Shown: positions 1 to 9,737, numbered from the stretch's first letter. The stretch is 64,000 bases of DNA from Marichromatium gracile (GCF_004343155.1 NZ_SMDC01000008.1:1-64000); one strand, 5' to 3'. The notes: generated by a model from the sequence alone, not told the origin. Program-made: numbers and translations.

Positions 1-95
1 CAGCCTCCAGCCTCCAGCCTCCAGCCTCCAGCCTCCAGCCTCCAGCCTCCAGCCTCCAGCCTCCAGCCTCCAGCCTCCAGCCTCCAGCCTCCAGC
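1..95. repeat. CAGCCTC heptamer tandem array (cut by window edge)
   Basis: Thirteen perfect copies of the 7-base unit CAGCCTC run from base 1 to 91, followed by CAGC at 92-95. The array is probably longer because it touches the window edge. It lies beyond the 3' end of hrpB; the 210 bases between it and hrpB hold nothing I recognise. The unit belongs to the same CAGCNNN family as the arrays near 18.3-18.96 kb and 59.0 kb. Seven is not a multiple of three, so it is unlikely to be coding. Confidence 0.97.
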
Positions 96-305
96 GAGAT
101 GATCGCCGGGGATTGTCGGAGTGCAAAGACCCAAAGGGATAACGCGCTTCCAGCCCCGTCGGTTGGGCTGCCGCTGCGCGGCAACCCGACAGCTGCGCCA
201 AGGTCTCGGGATTGACGCCGATCCCCGAGGAAGGTCCGCGTGGGCGGCAGCTACCCAACCTACGATGCTGGTGCCCGAGGGCTGGTCGCTGGTCCGCCGT
301 GCCCG

Positions 306-2825
306 CTACCGCCGCCGGCGCTGCAGTCCGCCGGTGACGGCGTCGGCGGCGGCGGGGTCCTCGGGCCAGTGGTGCTTGGGGTAGCGCCCGCGCAACTCCT
401 TGCGCACGTCCGTATAGCCCTGGGCCCAGAAGCTCGCGAGGTCCTGGGTGACCTGGATCGGGCGTCGCGCCGGGGAGAGCAGATGGAGCAGCACCGCCAC
501 CCGGCCGTCGCACACCCGCGGGGTCTCGCACAGCCCGAACAGCTCCTGCAGCGGCACGGCGAGCACCGGTGGTCCGTCGCTGGCGTAGTCGAGACGGCGC
601 TGGTTGCCCGCCGGGGTGCGCAGATGGGGCGGTGCGGCCCGGTCGAGCCGCTGGCGTTGGTCCCAGTCGAGCAGGCCGAGCAGCAGCTCGGCCGCCTCCA
701 GGCGCCGGGTCTCGCTCAGTCGCGACTTGCCGATCAGCCAGGGATCGAGCCAGTCGGCGGCGCGCGCGTGCAGTCCCTCGGGGCCGGGATCGGGCCAGCC
801 GCCCTGGGGGTCGTGGGCGCGCAGCAGGGCGATGCGGGCGCGCAACTGCGTGGCGTCATCGTCCCAGCGCAGCGCCCGCTCGGGGTCGGCGAGCACCTGT
901 TCACGCAGCAGTTCGAGCACCGCCGGGTCGTCGGGGAGCGGCAGCGGGCGCGCCTCGAGGGTGAGGGCATCGAGCCGGGTGAGGGCGCGCGCGCGCACCG
1001 CCTCGTGCTCGGCGTCCCAGTCGCAGCGGGTCTCGGTGTGGATGCGCTGCGCGCAGACCGCGTGCAGGGTGTCGGCGTCGATCGCCAGGGCGTGACGGAT
1101 GCGCCCGTCGCGACCCTGGGCGTCGAGCTCGGCGACGACCAGATAGGGGCTGGCGGTGAGCGCATCGGCCGGGTCGAGCCGCGCGCCGTTGCCGGCGGCG
1201 AGCAGATAGCGCTCGCCGCGGGCGTCGCGCCGCTGGGCGATGCGCTCGGGGTAGGCGAGGGCGAGCAGCGCGCCCGGGGTACGGGCCGTGCCCGGCGGGT
1301 GGCTGGCGCGCGCGACCCGCTCGCCGAGCTGACGCGCGGCGCGTGCCACGGCGTCGAGTCGGCGCGGATCGAAGCCGGGCGTCGGACGGCGCGCCCGCCG
1401 TTGCGCCAGTGCCTGCAGCCGGGCGCCGAGGTCGGCCGGTGAGCTGAGCGCGCGCGGGTCGAGCGCCGGGTCGCGCTCGCTGAGCAGGGCGCCGAGATCG
1501 GCGGCGAGCGCGCGCGCCTCGGGTGCGGCGCCGAGCAGCATCACCCCGAGCCGGGGGTGGAGCGGCAGCTGGGCGAGCGCGCGCCCGAGCGCGGTGATGG
1601 CGCCGCGCGCATCGAGCGCGCCGAGCGTCTGGAGGAGGGCGCGGCCCTGTGCCCAGGCCGGTTGCGGCGGCGGGTCGAGCCAGGCCAGCTCGGCGGGGTC
1701 GTTCACCCTCCAGAGCGCGAGTTCGAGGGCCAGCGGCGCGAGGTCGGCCTGGAGGATCTCGGGGTCGCGCTGTGCGGCGCGCCCGCGCGCCTGCTCGCGG
1801 GTCCACAGCCGGTAGCAGTGACCGGGCCCGAGCCGCCCGGCGCGTCCGGCACGCTGCTCGGCCGAGGCGAGCGAGACCGGCTCGGTGACCAAGCGGGTGA
1901 GCCCGGTGTTGGGGTCGAAGCGCGGCTTGCGGGTGAGCCCGCCGTCGATCACCACGCCGACGCCCTCGATGGTGAGGCTGGTCTCGGCGATGTCGGTAGC
2001 GAGGATCACCCGCCGCCGCCCGGGCGTGGGCGGGGCGAGGGCGCGCGCCTGCTCGGCGGTGGGCAGACTGCCGTGGAGGGCGAGCAGGTCGGTCTCGGGG
2101 CCGAACCGGGGGGCGAGTGCTGCGCGACAGCGCTCGATCTCGCGCACCCCGGGGAGGAAGGCGAGGATGTCGTCGTCGTGCGCGGCGAGCGCGTGCACCA
2201 CCGCGCCGACCAGGCCCGCCGGCTGCTCGACCGGGCGCTCGGCATGGTGCACCGTGACCGGATAGGTGCGCCCGGCGGCACTGATCGTCTCCGCGCCGCC
2301 GAGCAGTCTGGCCACCGGCTCGGCCTCGATGGTCGCCGACATCACCAGCACCCGCAGCTCGGGGCGCAGGTTGGCGACCACGTCGAGCACCAGCGCCAGT
2401 CCCAGGTCGGCGTGCAGGCTGCGCTCGTGGAACTCGTCGAAGATCACCAGATCGACCCCGCTGAGCTCGGGGTCGTGCTGCAACCGGCGGGTGAGGATGC
2501 CCTCGGTGAGTACCTCGATGCGGGTCGCCGGGCCGATCCGGCGCTCGAAGCGCACCTGGTAGCCGACCGTCTCGCCGAGCGGCTCGTTGCACAGCGCGGC
2601 CATCCGCGCGGCGGTCATGCGCGCTGCCGGGCGGCGCGGTTCGAGCATCAGGATGCGCCCGCCGATCAGCCCCTCGGCCTCGAGCAGGGCGAGCGGCGCG
2701 CGGGTCGACTTGCCCGAGCCGGTGGGGGCCTGGAGCAGGGCGTGGCCGTGGCGCAGGGCCTCGATCAGCGCCGGCAGGCTGGTCTCGATCGGTAGTGGAG
2801 CGGGTTTGGGCGTGTGCTGTGACAT
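306..2825 (-). CDS. hrpB: ATP-dependent RNA helicase HrpB
   Basis: DEAH/RHA-type superfamily 2 helicase of 839 residues, close to the usual HrpB length of about 810-850. The P-loop APTGSGKST is at residues 33-41, and the DEAH-box position reads DEFH at 130-133, as in HrpB. The SAT motif (VMSATI) and the helicase C-terminal motif with QRAGRAGR follow. The C-terminal tail GRYPKHHWPEDP is a hallmark of HrpB. The ATG at 2825 was chosen over one 12 codons upstream because the extra residues look non-conserved. The gene diverges from pqiA across about 160 bases. The exact RNA target of HrpB proteins is not settled; a role in mRNA or rRNA processing is inferred from the family. Confidence 0.95.
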   Translation of the reverse strand: MSQHTPKPAPLPIETSLPALIEALRHGHALLQAPTGSGKSTRAPLALLEAEGLIGGRILMLEPRRPAARMTAARMAALCNEPLGETVGYQVRFERRIGPATRIEVLTEGILTRRLQHDPELSGVDLVIFDEFHERSLHADLGLALVLDVVANLRPELRVLVMSATIEAEPVARLLGGAETISAAGRTYPVTVHHAERPVEQPAGLVGAVVHALAAHDDDILAFLPGVREIERCRAALAPRFGPETDLLALHGSLPTAEQARALAPPTPGRRRVILATDIAETSLTIEGVGVVIDGGLTRKPRFDPNTGLTRLVTEPVSLASAEQRAGRAGRLGPGHCYRLWTREQARGRAAQRDPEILQADLAPLALELALWRVNDPAELAWLDPPPQPAWAQGRALLQTLGALDARGAITALGRALAQLPLHPRLGVMLLGAAPEARALAADLGALLSERDPALDPRALSSPADLGARLQALAQRRARRPTPGFDPRRLDAVARAARQLGERVARASHPPGTARTPGALLALAYPERIAQRRDARGERYLLAAGNGARLDPADALTASPYLVVAELDAQGRDGRIRHALAIDADTLHAVCAQRIHTETRCDWDAEHEAVRARALTRLDALTLEARPLPLPDDPAVLELLREQVLADPERALRWDDDATQLRARIALLRAHDPQGGWPDPGPEGLHARAADWLDPWLIGKSRLSETRRLEAAELLLGLLDWDQRQRLDRAAPPHLRTPAGNQRRLDYASDGPPVLAVPLQELFGLCETPRVCDGRVAVLLHLLSPARRPIQVTQDLASFWAQGYTDVRKELRGRYPKHHWPEDPAAADAVTGGLQRRRR

Positions 2826-2988
2826 GCGAGCGGTGGGGACGGCTGAGCCCCGGGGGTGCATCGACGCCGGGGCGGTGGAACAATGGTGTCGCGCCCGGGA
2901 TCGGGGATGGCGCGATCGCGCGGCGCATTGTCATGCCTCCGGCCGCGCTTGGCCAGGGGCGAGGTCTCCCGCTGCCGAATCTGCAACG

Positions 2989-4233
2989 ATGTCGCAACCA
3001 ACCCAGAGTGAGTGTCTCGAGTGCGGTCTGCTGCAGCGCTGCCCGCCGTTGCCGCGCGGTGGCGCCGCGCGCTGCGTGCGCTGTGGCAGCGTGCTGCGCC
3101 GTCACCGCCCCGACAGCCTCGAGCGCACCCTGGCGCTCACCCTCGCCGGGCTGGTGCTGTTCGTGATCGCCAACGCCTTCCCCTTCCTCGCCTTTCGCAT
3201 GCAGGGGCAGGTCACCGAGACCACGCTGCTGACCGGGGTGGCCGAACTCTATCGCGGCGGGCAGTGGGAGATCGCCCTGGTGGTGCTCTTCACCAGCGTG
3301 CTGGCGCCGGGGCTGCAGCTCTTGTTGCTGCTCGCGGTGCTCGCGCCCTTGCGTCTGGCGCGCGTGCCGCGCTGGTTGCCGCGGCTGTTTCGCTGGATGC
3401 GGACCCTTGCGCCCTGGGGGATGATGGATGTGTTCATGCTCGGCATCCTGGTGGCGGTGGTCAAGCTCGCCGATATGGCCACCATCGTCCCCGGCACCTC
3501 GCTGTTCGCCTTCGCGGCGCTGATCCTGGTGCTCGCCGCCGCCCAGGCGAGCCTCGACCCCGACCTGGTGTGGTCGCGGGTGGCGCTGGCGCCGGCGCCA
3601 GCCCCGCGTCCCGGTGACGCGCACCGCACCTGCGAGGTGTGTGCGCTGGTGACGGCGCCGGGTGGGGCGCGCGACGGGCGCTGCCCGCGCTGCGGCGCGG
3701 CGTTGCACCGACGCAAGCCCGAGAGCCTGCAGCGCACCTGGGCGCTGGTGCTGGCGGCGCTGATCTGCTACGTGCCGGCGAATCTGTTGCCGATCATGAC
3801 CGTCACGTCGCTCGGGCGCAGCCAATCGGATACCATCTTCAGCGGCGTGGTCTTCCTCTTCAGCCACGGCATGTGGCCGCTGGGGCTGGTGGTGTTCGTC
3901 GCCAGCGTATTCGTGCCGCTGCTCAAGCTGTTGATCCTCGTCGGGTTGCTGCTCTCGGTGCACACGCGAACGCGCTGGCGACCGCGCGAGCGTACCCGGC
4001 TCTACCGCCTGACCGAGGCGATCGGGCGCTGGTCGATGGTCGATGTCTATGTGGTGACCATCCTGGTGGCGCTGGTGCGCCTGGGCAATCTCGCCAGCGT
4101 CGAGGCCGAGGCCGGCGCCATCTTCTTCTGCGCGGTGGTGGTGCTGACCATGATCGCGGCGATGTCATTCGACCCCAGGTTGATCTGGGACCGCTTGGAG
4201 CAGCAGCATGTCAGAGACCGCCGAGCGCCGTGA
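2989..4233 (+). CDS. pqiA: Paraquat-inducible protein A, inner-membrane partner of PqiB
   Basis: The product has 414 residues, matching the E. coli PqiA length. It is a tandem duplication: each half starts with a zinc-ribbon-like CxxC...CxxC motif (CLEC/CVRC near residues 6-27; CEVC/CPRC near 206-226) and continues with about four membrane segments. Family knowledge places PqiA in the inner membrane, working with the MCE protein PqiB and lipoprotein PqiC in phospholipid movement between membranes. The ATG at 2989 was chosen because the zinc ribbon begins right after it and the upstream in-frame stretch lacks conserved features. It overlaps pqiB by 26 bases, so the genes are co-transcribed and probably translationally coupled. 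Confidence 0.93.
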   Translation: MSQPTQSECLECGLLQRCPPLPRGGAARCVRCGSVLRRHRPDSLERTLALTLAGLVLFVIANAFPFLAFRMQGQVTETTLLTGVAELYRGGQWEIALVVLFTSVLAPGLQLLLLLAVLAPLRLARVPRWLPRLFRWMRTLAPWGMMDVFMLGILVAVVKLADMATIVPGTSLFAFAALILVLAAAQASLDPDLVWSRVALAPAPAPRPGDAHRTCEVCALVTAPGGARDGRCPRCGAALHRRKPESLQRTWALVLAALICYVPANLLPIMTVTSLGRSQSDTIFSGVVFLFSHGMWPLGLVVFVASVFVPLLKLLILVGLLLSVHTRTRWRPRERTRLYRLTEAIGRWSMVDVYVVTILVALVRLGNLASVEAEAGAIFFCAVVVLTMIAAMSFDPRLIWDRLEQQHVRDRRAP

Positions 4234-5875
4234 CGGCGCGCCCGCCCTGCCGGAGGCCGAGGTGCGGGTGCGTGGTGCGCCCTCGCTGGTGTGGCTGATC
4301 CCGCTGCTGGCGCTGGCCATCGGCGCCTGGCTGGCGCTGAAGACGCTCAGCGAGCAGGGACCGACCATCACCGTCCGCTTCCCCAGCGCCGCCGGGCTGC
4401 AGGCGGGCAAGACCAAGGTCAAGTTCAAGGACGTCGAGGTCGGCCAGGTGACGGCGATCGACGTCAGCCAGGACCTCGACTCGGTGATCGTCACCGCCGA
4501 GCTCAAGCACGGCAGCGCCCATCTGCTCAACGCCGAGACCCGCTTCTGGGTCGAGCGCCCACGGGTGAGCGCGAGCCGGGTCTCGGGGCTCGAGACGCTG
4601 CTCTCGGGGGCCTTCATCGCTCTCGATCCGGGCAGCAGCGGCGCCTCGCAGCGCGACTTCGTCGGCCTCGATGAGCCGCCGCTGTTCACCACCGACGCCC
4701 CCGGCACCCGCTTCGTGCTGCGTGCCGCGACCCTGGGCTCGCTCAATATCGGCTCGCCGGTCTACTATCGCCAGATCCAGGTCGGGCAGGTGGTCGGGTT
4801 CGGGCTCGAGGACGACGCCAGCGCGGTGCGCATCGAGCTCTTCATCCCCGCCCCGCACGATGCCCTGGTCAGTGCCGAGACCCGCTTCTGGAACGCCAGC
4901 GGCGTCGACATCTCGCTCAGCGGCGCGGGGATCAGCCTCGACACCCAGTCGCTGGTCTCGGTGTTGCTCGGCGGGGTCGCCTTCGACACCCCCGACACCA
5001 TTGCCGGTAGCGGCGCCCCCGCTCAGCCGCTCGAGGTCTTCCCGCTCTATCCCAACCGCGAGGCGGCGCACGCCAGGACCTATGCCGCCAAGTCGCACTA
5101 TCTGCTGCTGTTCGAGGGCTCGGTGCGCGGGTTGAGCATCGGCGCGCCGGTGATGCTGCGCGGTATCGAGATCGGTCAGGTGCTCGACATCCAGTTGCAG
5201 TTCGATCCCGAGGCCGAGATCTTCCGCATCCCGGTGCTGATCGAGGTCGAACCCGAGCGCATCGCCTTGCGCAACGCCGCGCACGCGCCGGATCATGCGC
5301 ACATGCTCGAGCGCCTGGTCGAACTCGGTCTGCGCGCCCAGCTCAAGCTCGCCAGCCTGATCACCGGTCAGCTCTACGTCGAGCTCGACATCGACCCCGA
5401 GGCGCCCGCCGCGGGCCTCGGACGCTATGGCGACTATGTGGTCATCCCCAGCCGGCCGACGCCGCTCGAGGCGCTCACCGGCAAGCTCGAGCGTATCCTC
5501 TCGCGGCTCGAGCAGGTGCCTTTCGAGCAGATCGGCGCCGATCTCGGCCAGACCCTGGGGCGGGTGCGCGAGGTGGTCGACAGCGGGGTGCTGAGCCAGC
5601 TCGGCGAAGACCTGGAGGACACCCTGGCGAGTCTGCGCGGGCTCGCCGAGCAGCTCGACGGCGAGGTCGCCCCGGCGCTGCGCGCTACCCTGGAGGAGGC
5701 GCGTGCGACCTTCGCTCATGCCGGGGCGATGCTCGACCCCGAGGCGGCGACGACACGCGAGTTCAGAACCATGCTGCGGGAGACGGCCGAGGCGGCGCGC
5801 GCGGTGCGCGACCTGGCCGATTATCTGGAGCGGCATCCGGAGGCCCTGATCCAGGGCAAGGGAGGTCTACGATGA
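4208..5875 (+). CDS. pqiB: PqiB, MCE-domain lipid-transport protein
   Basis: The 555-residue product has one N-terminal membrane helix (about residues 27-47) and three MCE/MlaD domains (approximately 53-145, 167-235 and 290-400). A long C-terminal amphipathic helical region (about 415-530) follows. In E. coli PqiB the three MCE rings and the C-terminal coiled-coil needle form a periplasm-spanning tunnel for lipids, and this architecture is the same. The length matches the family (E. coli about 546). The start lies inside the end of pqiA and the stop overlaps the pqiC start by four bases (ATGA), giving a tight three-gene operon. Confidence 0.94.
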   Translation: MSETAERRDGAPALPEAEVRVRGAPSLVWLIPLLALAIGAWLALKTLSEQGPTITVRFPSAAGLQAGKTKVKFKDVEVGQVTAIDVSQDLDSVIVTAELKHGSAHLLNAETRFWVERPRVSASRVSGLETLLSGAFIALDPGSSGASQRDFVGLDEPPLFTTDAPGTRFVLRAATLGSLNIGSPVYYRQIQVGQVVGFGLEDDASAVRIELFIPAPHDALVSAETRFWNASGVDISLSGAGISLDTQSLVSVLLGGVAFDTPDTIAGSGAPAQPLEVFPLYPNREAAHARTYAAKSHYLLLFEGSVRGLSIGAPVMLRGIEIGQVLDIQLQFDPEAEIFRIPVLIEVEPERIALRNAAHAPDHAHMLERLVELGLRAQLKLASLITGQLYVELDIDPEAPAAGLGRYGDYVVIPSRPTPLEALTGKLERILSRLEQVPFEQIGADLGQTLGRVREVVDSGVLSQLGEDLEDTLASLRGLAEQLDGEVAPALRATLEEARATFAHAGAMLDPEAATTREFRTMLRETAEAARAVRDLADYLERHPEALIQGKGGLR

Positions 5876-6498
5876 CGGAGCGCCGATGGCGATTGGCGGC
5901 GGTCGCGCTGGTGGCGGCGGTGAGTGCGGGGTGCGCCAGCTCGCCGCCGGCACGGTTCTATGCGCTGAGCGCGGTGGGGGTGGCACCCCCCGAGGCGCGC
6001 GCCCCGGGGCTCGCCGTCGGGGTCGGCCCGCTGGTGCTGCCGGAGTATCTCGATCGCCCCCAGCTCGTCACCCGCGAGTCGGGCAACCGGCTGCGTATCG
6101 ACGAGTTCGAGCGCTGGGGCGGCTCGCTGCGCGACGACTTCCTGCGGGTGTGGAGCGAGAACCTGGCGCGCGCGCTCGGTAGCGAGCGGGTGCGGCTGCT
6201 CGAGGGCGAGCTGCGCTATGGGGTCGATCTGCGGGTCGGCGCCGAGCTGCTCGCCTTCGAGGGGAACGATGACAGCAGCGCCCGGCTCAAGGTGCGCTGG
6301 GCGGTGCGCGACGGCACCGGCCGACACACCCTGCTGGTGCGCGAGAGCGACGATCGTCAGCCGCTGTCCGCGCCCGGCGACAGCCGCGCCCTGGTCGCCG
6401 CCCTCGATGAGTTGCTCGCGCGCTTCAGTGCCGAGGTCGCCGGCGCGCTCGCCGCGCTGCCGCCGACCCCGCCCGAGACCGCCGCTCAGGCGCGGTAG
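5872..6498 (+). CDS. pqiC: PqiC, outer-membrane lipoprotein of the Pqi system
   Basis: A 208-residue protein with an N-terminal signal peptide ending in the lipobox VSAGC, so the lipidated cysteine is residue 21. The remainder matches the ABC-type transport auxiliary lipoprotein family (FYALS near the start, [15 protein letters not shown], then the [12 protein letters not shown] motif). In E. coli, PqiC is anchored in the outer membrane and docks the PqiB needle. It begins with an ATGA overlap with pqiB, and its 3' end overlaps the convergent chemoreceptor gene by 13 bases. Confidence 0.93.
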   Translation: MTERRWRLAAVALVAAVSAGCASSPPARFYALSAVGVAPPEARAPGLAVGVGPLVLPEYLDRPQLVTRESGNRLRIDEFERWGGSLRDDFLRVWSENLARALGSERVRLLEGELRYGVDLRVGAELLAFEGNDDSSARLKVRWAVRDGTGRHTLLVRESDDRQPLSAPGDSRALVAALDELLARFSAEVAGALAALPPTPPETAAQAR

Positions 6499-8177
6499 CC
6501 GATACGGAAACCGCCCCAGTGGCGTCCGCGCACGTACACCGGCGCGGAGATGTCGTGCATGATCTCGCCGGTGTCGCGGCGATAGGTCTGGATCAGGAAG
6601 GGCAGCTCGTGGGCGCCGCACTGGCGCCCGACCGGGTCCTCGAAGATGCGCTTGGTGCGGTTGTGCAGCAGATCGTGGTCGCGATCGCCGGTCAGCGGCT
6701 GGGAGAAGCACTGGTTGTGGGTCGGCACATAGCCGTTGCGGTCACAGCCGATGGCATAGGCGACATGGGCGTTGCTCTTGAGCACCGGCTCCTGCAGTGG
6801 CGGGAAGAGCCGGTCGGTGAGCCGGTCGAAGCCGGTGGTGAATTTCTTCGGCTCGGTGTCCGGGATCGGCTGGTAGTCGCTCTCGAACAGGTTGCGCTCG
6901 CTGACCTCGCCGTTCTCCAGCGCGCGTTCGAGCTGGTCGCCGATCGCGCGCGCGAGTCGCTGCACCAGCTCGGGCATCTGCTGATGGGTCCGGGTGGCCT
7001 GCTCGCCGGCGGCGCCGAGCTGGAAGACCTTGCTGATCTCGTGCAGGTTGGTGGCCAGCCCCTCAAGGGCCTGGACCTCCTGCAACGTCGTCGCGGCGCC
7101 CTGGGCGTTGCGCTCGGCCATCTCGCTGATCTCCTGCACATGACTGCTGACGCGCTGGGCCTCGTTGCCCTGTTGGGCGATCTCGACGGCGATGCCGTTG
7201 ATGCGCTCGAGGGTCCGCGCCGCGCCCTGGTCGATCCCGGTGAGCGCGGCGGCGGCCTGGCTGGCGAGGTCGGCCCCGGACTGGGCCTGGTCACTGCCGG
7301 CGCCGATTGCCGCGACCGCCTCGCGGGTCTCGGTCTGGATGGTGGTGATCACCTCGCCGATCTCGGTGGTGGCGGTGGCGGTGCGCTCGGCGAGCTTGCG
7401 CACCTCGTCGGCGACCACCGCGAAGCCGCGCCCGGCCTCGCCGGCGCGCGCCGCCTCGATCGCGGCGTTGAGCGCGAGCAGGTTGGTCTGGTCGGCGATC
7501 TCGCGGATGGTGCGCACGATCCCGCCGATCTCCTCGGAGCGCTTGCCGAGCGCAGCGATCAGCTGCGCCGAGCGCCCGACCGAGTCGGCGATGCGGGCGA
7601 TCTCGGCGGCGGCCTCGGAGACGATGCGGCTGCCGTGTTGCGACAGCGTGCGCGCCTCCTCGGCGTCGCTGGCCGAGTCGCGGGCGTGCTCGGCCACCAC
7701 CTCGACCCCGGCGCTCATCTCGCCGATGGCCTGTGCCATGCGCGCCGAGGCCTCGCCCTGCGCGGCCGAGTCGTCGGCCAGGGCGCGGGCGTTGGCGGCG
7801 AGGGTGTCGGCCGCCTCGGCGAGACGCTGGGCGTCGTAGAGGACCTTGCCGATGATCCCCTGGAAGCTCTCGATCAGGGCGTTGTAGTGGCGGGCGCAGT
7901 GACCGGCGGGGCTGCTCGAGACCGTGGCGCGGCGGGCGAGGTCGCCGTCGGCGCGGGTGCGCGCGAGCAGATCGGCAAAGCCCCTGAGTTCGGCGCCGAG
8001 GGTGCGTTCGAGGATCAGCCAGGCGGTCGCGCCGAGCAGGAGCGCGAGCACCAGTTGTCCACCGAGGACGGTCATCGATAGGGCGCCGCTCGCCAGCGCG
8101 AGCGCGCATCCACCAAGCCCGGACAGGACGCCCAGGGTCATGCCGATCATCCAGAATCGCATATCGAGTGGTCTCAT
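6486..8177 (-). CDS. Methyl-accepting chemotaxis protein with C-terminal sensor domain
   Basis: A 563-residue chemoreceptor with two adjacent N-terminal membrane helices (about residues 8-31 and 36-57) and almost no periplasmic part. A coiled-coil signalling domain follows, with the conserved tip [20 protein letters not shown]. After that domain come about 130 further residues rich in conserved-looking Trp, Gly and Tyr ([25 protein letters not shown]). This C-terminal block looks like a cytoplasmic PAS-like sensor, also present in some other bacterial receptors; its ligand is unknown to me. The usual arrangement (periplasmic sensor first) is therefore inverted. The gene stands alone, convergent with pqiC and divergent from amtB. 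An alternative ATG exists five codons in. Confidence 0.9.
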   Translation of the reverse strand: MRPLDMRFWMIGMTLGVLSGLGGCALALASGALSMTVLGGQLVLALLLGATAWLILERTLGAELRGFADLLARTRADGDLARRATVSSSPAGHCARHYNALIESFQGIIGKVLYDAQRLAEAADTLAANARALADDSAAQGEASARMAQAIGEMSAGVEVVAEHARDSASDAEEARTLSQHGSRIVSEAAAEIARIADSVGRSAQLIAALGKRSEEIGGIVRTIREIADQTNLLALNAAIEAARAGEAGRGFAVVADEVRKLAERTATATTEIGEVITTIQTETREAVAAIGAGSDQAQSGADLASQAAAALTGIDQGAARTLERINGIAVEIAQQGNEAQRVSSHVQEISEMAERNAQGAATTLQEVQALEGLATNLHEISKVFQLGAAGEQATRTHQQMPELVQRLARAIGDQLERALENGEVSERNLFESDYQPIPDTEPKKFTTGFDRLTDRLFPPLQEPVLKSNAHVAYAIGCDRNGYVPTHNQCFSQPLTGDRDHDLLHNRTKRIFEDPVGRQCGAHELPFLIQTYRRDTGEIMHDISAPVYVRGRHWGGFRIGYRA

Positions 8178-8339
8178 GCTGCCGCGCTTGGTACGCGGTC
8201 TTTCGTTGTGGTGGCGTAGACGCCGCTCCTGCCTTGACGTCCTTCTCAGGCGGTCATTCTAGCGGTATCCGTGGATGCTTCGTGTACCCCTGTCGTCGCT
8301 TAAACACGAATGCCCACTTAGAGTGCGAGGTTGGTCGCA

Positions 8340-8358
8340 TTGCTCCATCATGGTGCGG
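8340..8358 (+). promoter_or_regulatory. Putative NtrC (GlnG) binding site
   Basis: The 19 bases TTGCTCCATCATGGTGCGG closely resemble the strong enterobacterial NtrC palindrome (TGCACCANNNTGGTGCA type), differing mainly in one position of the left arm and at the right edge. The site lies about 115 bases upstream of the candidate -24 element of amtB, a normal distance for an NtrC enhancer. The identification rests on motif similarity and context only. Confidence 0.7.
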
Positions 8359-8471
8359 TGTCGGTTGGTGCGCTGGCGGTTGATGGGACTGCCGCACCGC
8401 GAGGATGCGGGCTGTAATGGATTGGTGCATCAGCGGTTTGGCGTCCTCTCCGCGGGAGGTCGAAAGGGTGC

Positions 8472-8487
8472 TGGTCTGGATCGTGCT
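8472..8487 (+). promoter_or_regulatory. Putative sigma-54 (-24/-12) promoter of amtB
   Basis: TGGTCTGGATCGTGCT has the invariant GG and GC dinucleotides at the correct 12-base spacing for an RpoN promoter, and it keeps several flanking consensus bases (T before GG, T before GC, T after). It ends about 40 bases before the amtB start codon. The NtrC-like site upstream raises its credibility. Confidence 0.6.
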
Positions 8488-8528
8488 TAATGGCCCCCCG
8501 CTGAATTGATCCAAGGGGTTTCCTCGAC

Positions 8529-9737
8529 ATGATGCAGCCTTCCCAGGCGGGCACGGATGTGCTCTTTCTACTCGTCGGCGCCGTGATGGTGCTGGCCATG
8601 CACGCCGGCTTCGCCTTTCTCGAGGTCGGGACCGTCCGTGCCAAGAACCAGGTCAATGCGCTGGCCAAGATCATGGCCGATTTCGCGGTCTCGACCATCG
8701 CCTATTTCTTCATCGGCTACAGCCTCGCCTATGGCATCGACTTCTTCAGCGGCGCCGAGGCGTTGCAGGAGAAGAACGGCTACGAGCTGATGCGCTTCTT
8801 CTTCCTGTTGACCTTCGCTGCGGCGATCCCGGCGATCGTCTCCGGCGGCATCGCCGAGCGCGCCCGCTTCTATCCGCAGCTGCTCGCCTCCTTTCTCGTC
8901 GTCGGCTTGCTCTATCCGAGCTTCGAGGGCGTGGTCTGGAATGGTGCGTTCGGGGTGCAGGCGTGGCTCGAGACGCACCTCGGCGCGCCCTTCCACGACT
9001 TCGCCGGCTCCGTGGTGGTGCACGGTTTCGGCGGCTGGCTCGCCCTGGCTGCGGTGTTGCTGCTCGGGGCGCGTCAGGGGCGCTATCGTCGCGACGGCAC
9101 CATGCTGGCGCACCCGCCGTCCTCGATCCCCTTCCTTTCGCTCGGCGCCTGGACCCTCACCGTCGGCTGGTTCGGCTTCAACGTGATGTCGGCGCAGAGC
9201 GTCGAGGCGGTGAGCGGGCTGGTGGCGGTCAACTCGCTGATGGCGATGGTCGGCGGCATCCTCGCGGCGCTGCTGGCCGGGCGCAAGGATCCGGGCTTTC
9301 TCCACAACGGGCCGCTCGCCGGGCTGGTGGCGGTGTGCGCGGGCTCCGACCTGATGCACCCGCTCGGCGCCCTGGCAACCGGCGCCGTGGCCGGGGCGAT
9401 CTTCGTCTACACCTTCACCCTGGCGCAGAACCGCTGGCGCATCGACGATGTGCTCGGGGTGTGGCCGCTGCACGGGCTCTGCGGCCTCTGGGGCGGACTC
9501 GCGGCGGGGATCTTCGGTCTGCCGCTGCTCGGTGGCCTGGGCGGGGTGAGCCTCGCCTCACAGGCCATCGGCAGTCTCGCCGGGGCGCTGTTCGCCTTCG
9601 TCGGCGGCGCGCTGGTCTACGGTATGGCCAAGGGGCTGTTCGGCATCCGGCTGAGCGACGAGGAGGAGTATCTCGGCGCCGACCTCAGCATCCACCGCAT
9701 CACCGCGCAGCCTGACTACAATCGCGGCGAGGTCTGA
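8529..9737 (+). CDS. amtB: Ammonium transporter
   Basis: A 402-residue Amt/MEP/Rh-family channel with about eleven membrane helices. The twin pore histidines are visible as H165 in VVVHGFGGW and H315 in PLHGLCGLWGG; the family signature FAGSVVVHGFGG is intact. It conducts ammonium/ammonia across the inner membrane for nitrogen assimilation. Unlike E. coli AmtB it shows no obvious cleavable leader, which is common in other Amt proteins. There is no glnK next to it in the window. The upstream NtrC site and sigma-54-like promoter suggest induction under nitrogen limitation. The 3' end overlaps the convergent DUF3050 gene by 38 bases. Confidence 0.95.
   Translation: MMQPSQAGTDVLFLLVGAVMVLAMHAGFAFLEVGTVRAKNQVNALAKIMADFAVSTIAYFFIGYSLAYGIDFFSGAEALQEKNGYELMRFFFLLTFAAAIPAIVSGGIAERARFYPQLLASFLVVGLLYPSFEGVVWNGAFGVQAWLETHLGAPFHDFAGSVVVHGFGGWLALAAVLLLGARQGRYRRDGTMLAHPPSSIPFLSLGAWTLTVGWFGFNVMSAQSVEAVSGLVAVNSLMAMVGGILAALLAGRKDPGFLHNGPLAGLVAVCAGSDLMHPLGALATGAVAGAIFVYTFTLAQNRWRIDDVLGVWPLHGLCGLWGGLAAGIFGLPLLGGLGGVSLASQAIGSLAGALFAFVGGALVYGMAKGLFGIRLSDEEEYLGADLSIHRITAQPDYNRGEV

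Larger units (their letters stand above)
8178..8528. promoter_or_regulatory. Intergenic region between the chemoreceptor and amtB
   Basis: This 351-base divergent region has no credible gene. It carries the nitrogen-control elements of amtB, annotated separately at 8340-8358 and 8472-8487, plus extra TTGGTGC half-sites near 8365 and 8422 that could be weaker NtrC contacts. I see no clear promoter for the minus-strand receptor gene. Confidence 0.6.

Noticed and set aside
1-95. CRISPR array
   Set aside because: A 7-base tandem unit with no spacers and no cas genes; it is a simple heptamer repeat.
901-3963. 1020-residue minus-strand open frame overlapping hrpB and pqiA
   Set aside because: Its sequence is Arg/Pro/Ala/His-rich low-complexity translation of a GC-rich shadow frame; hrpB and pqiA explain the region with conserved motifs.
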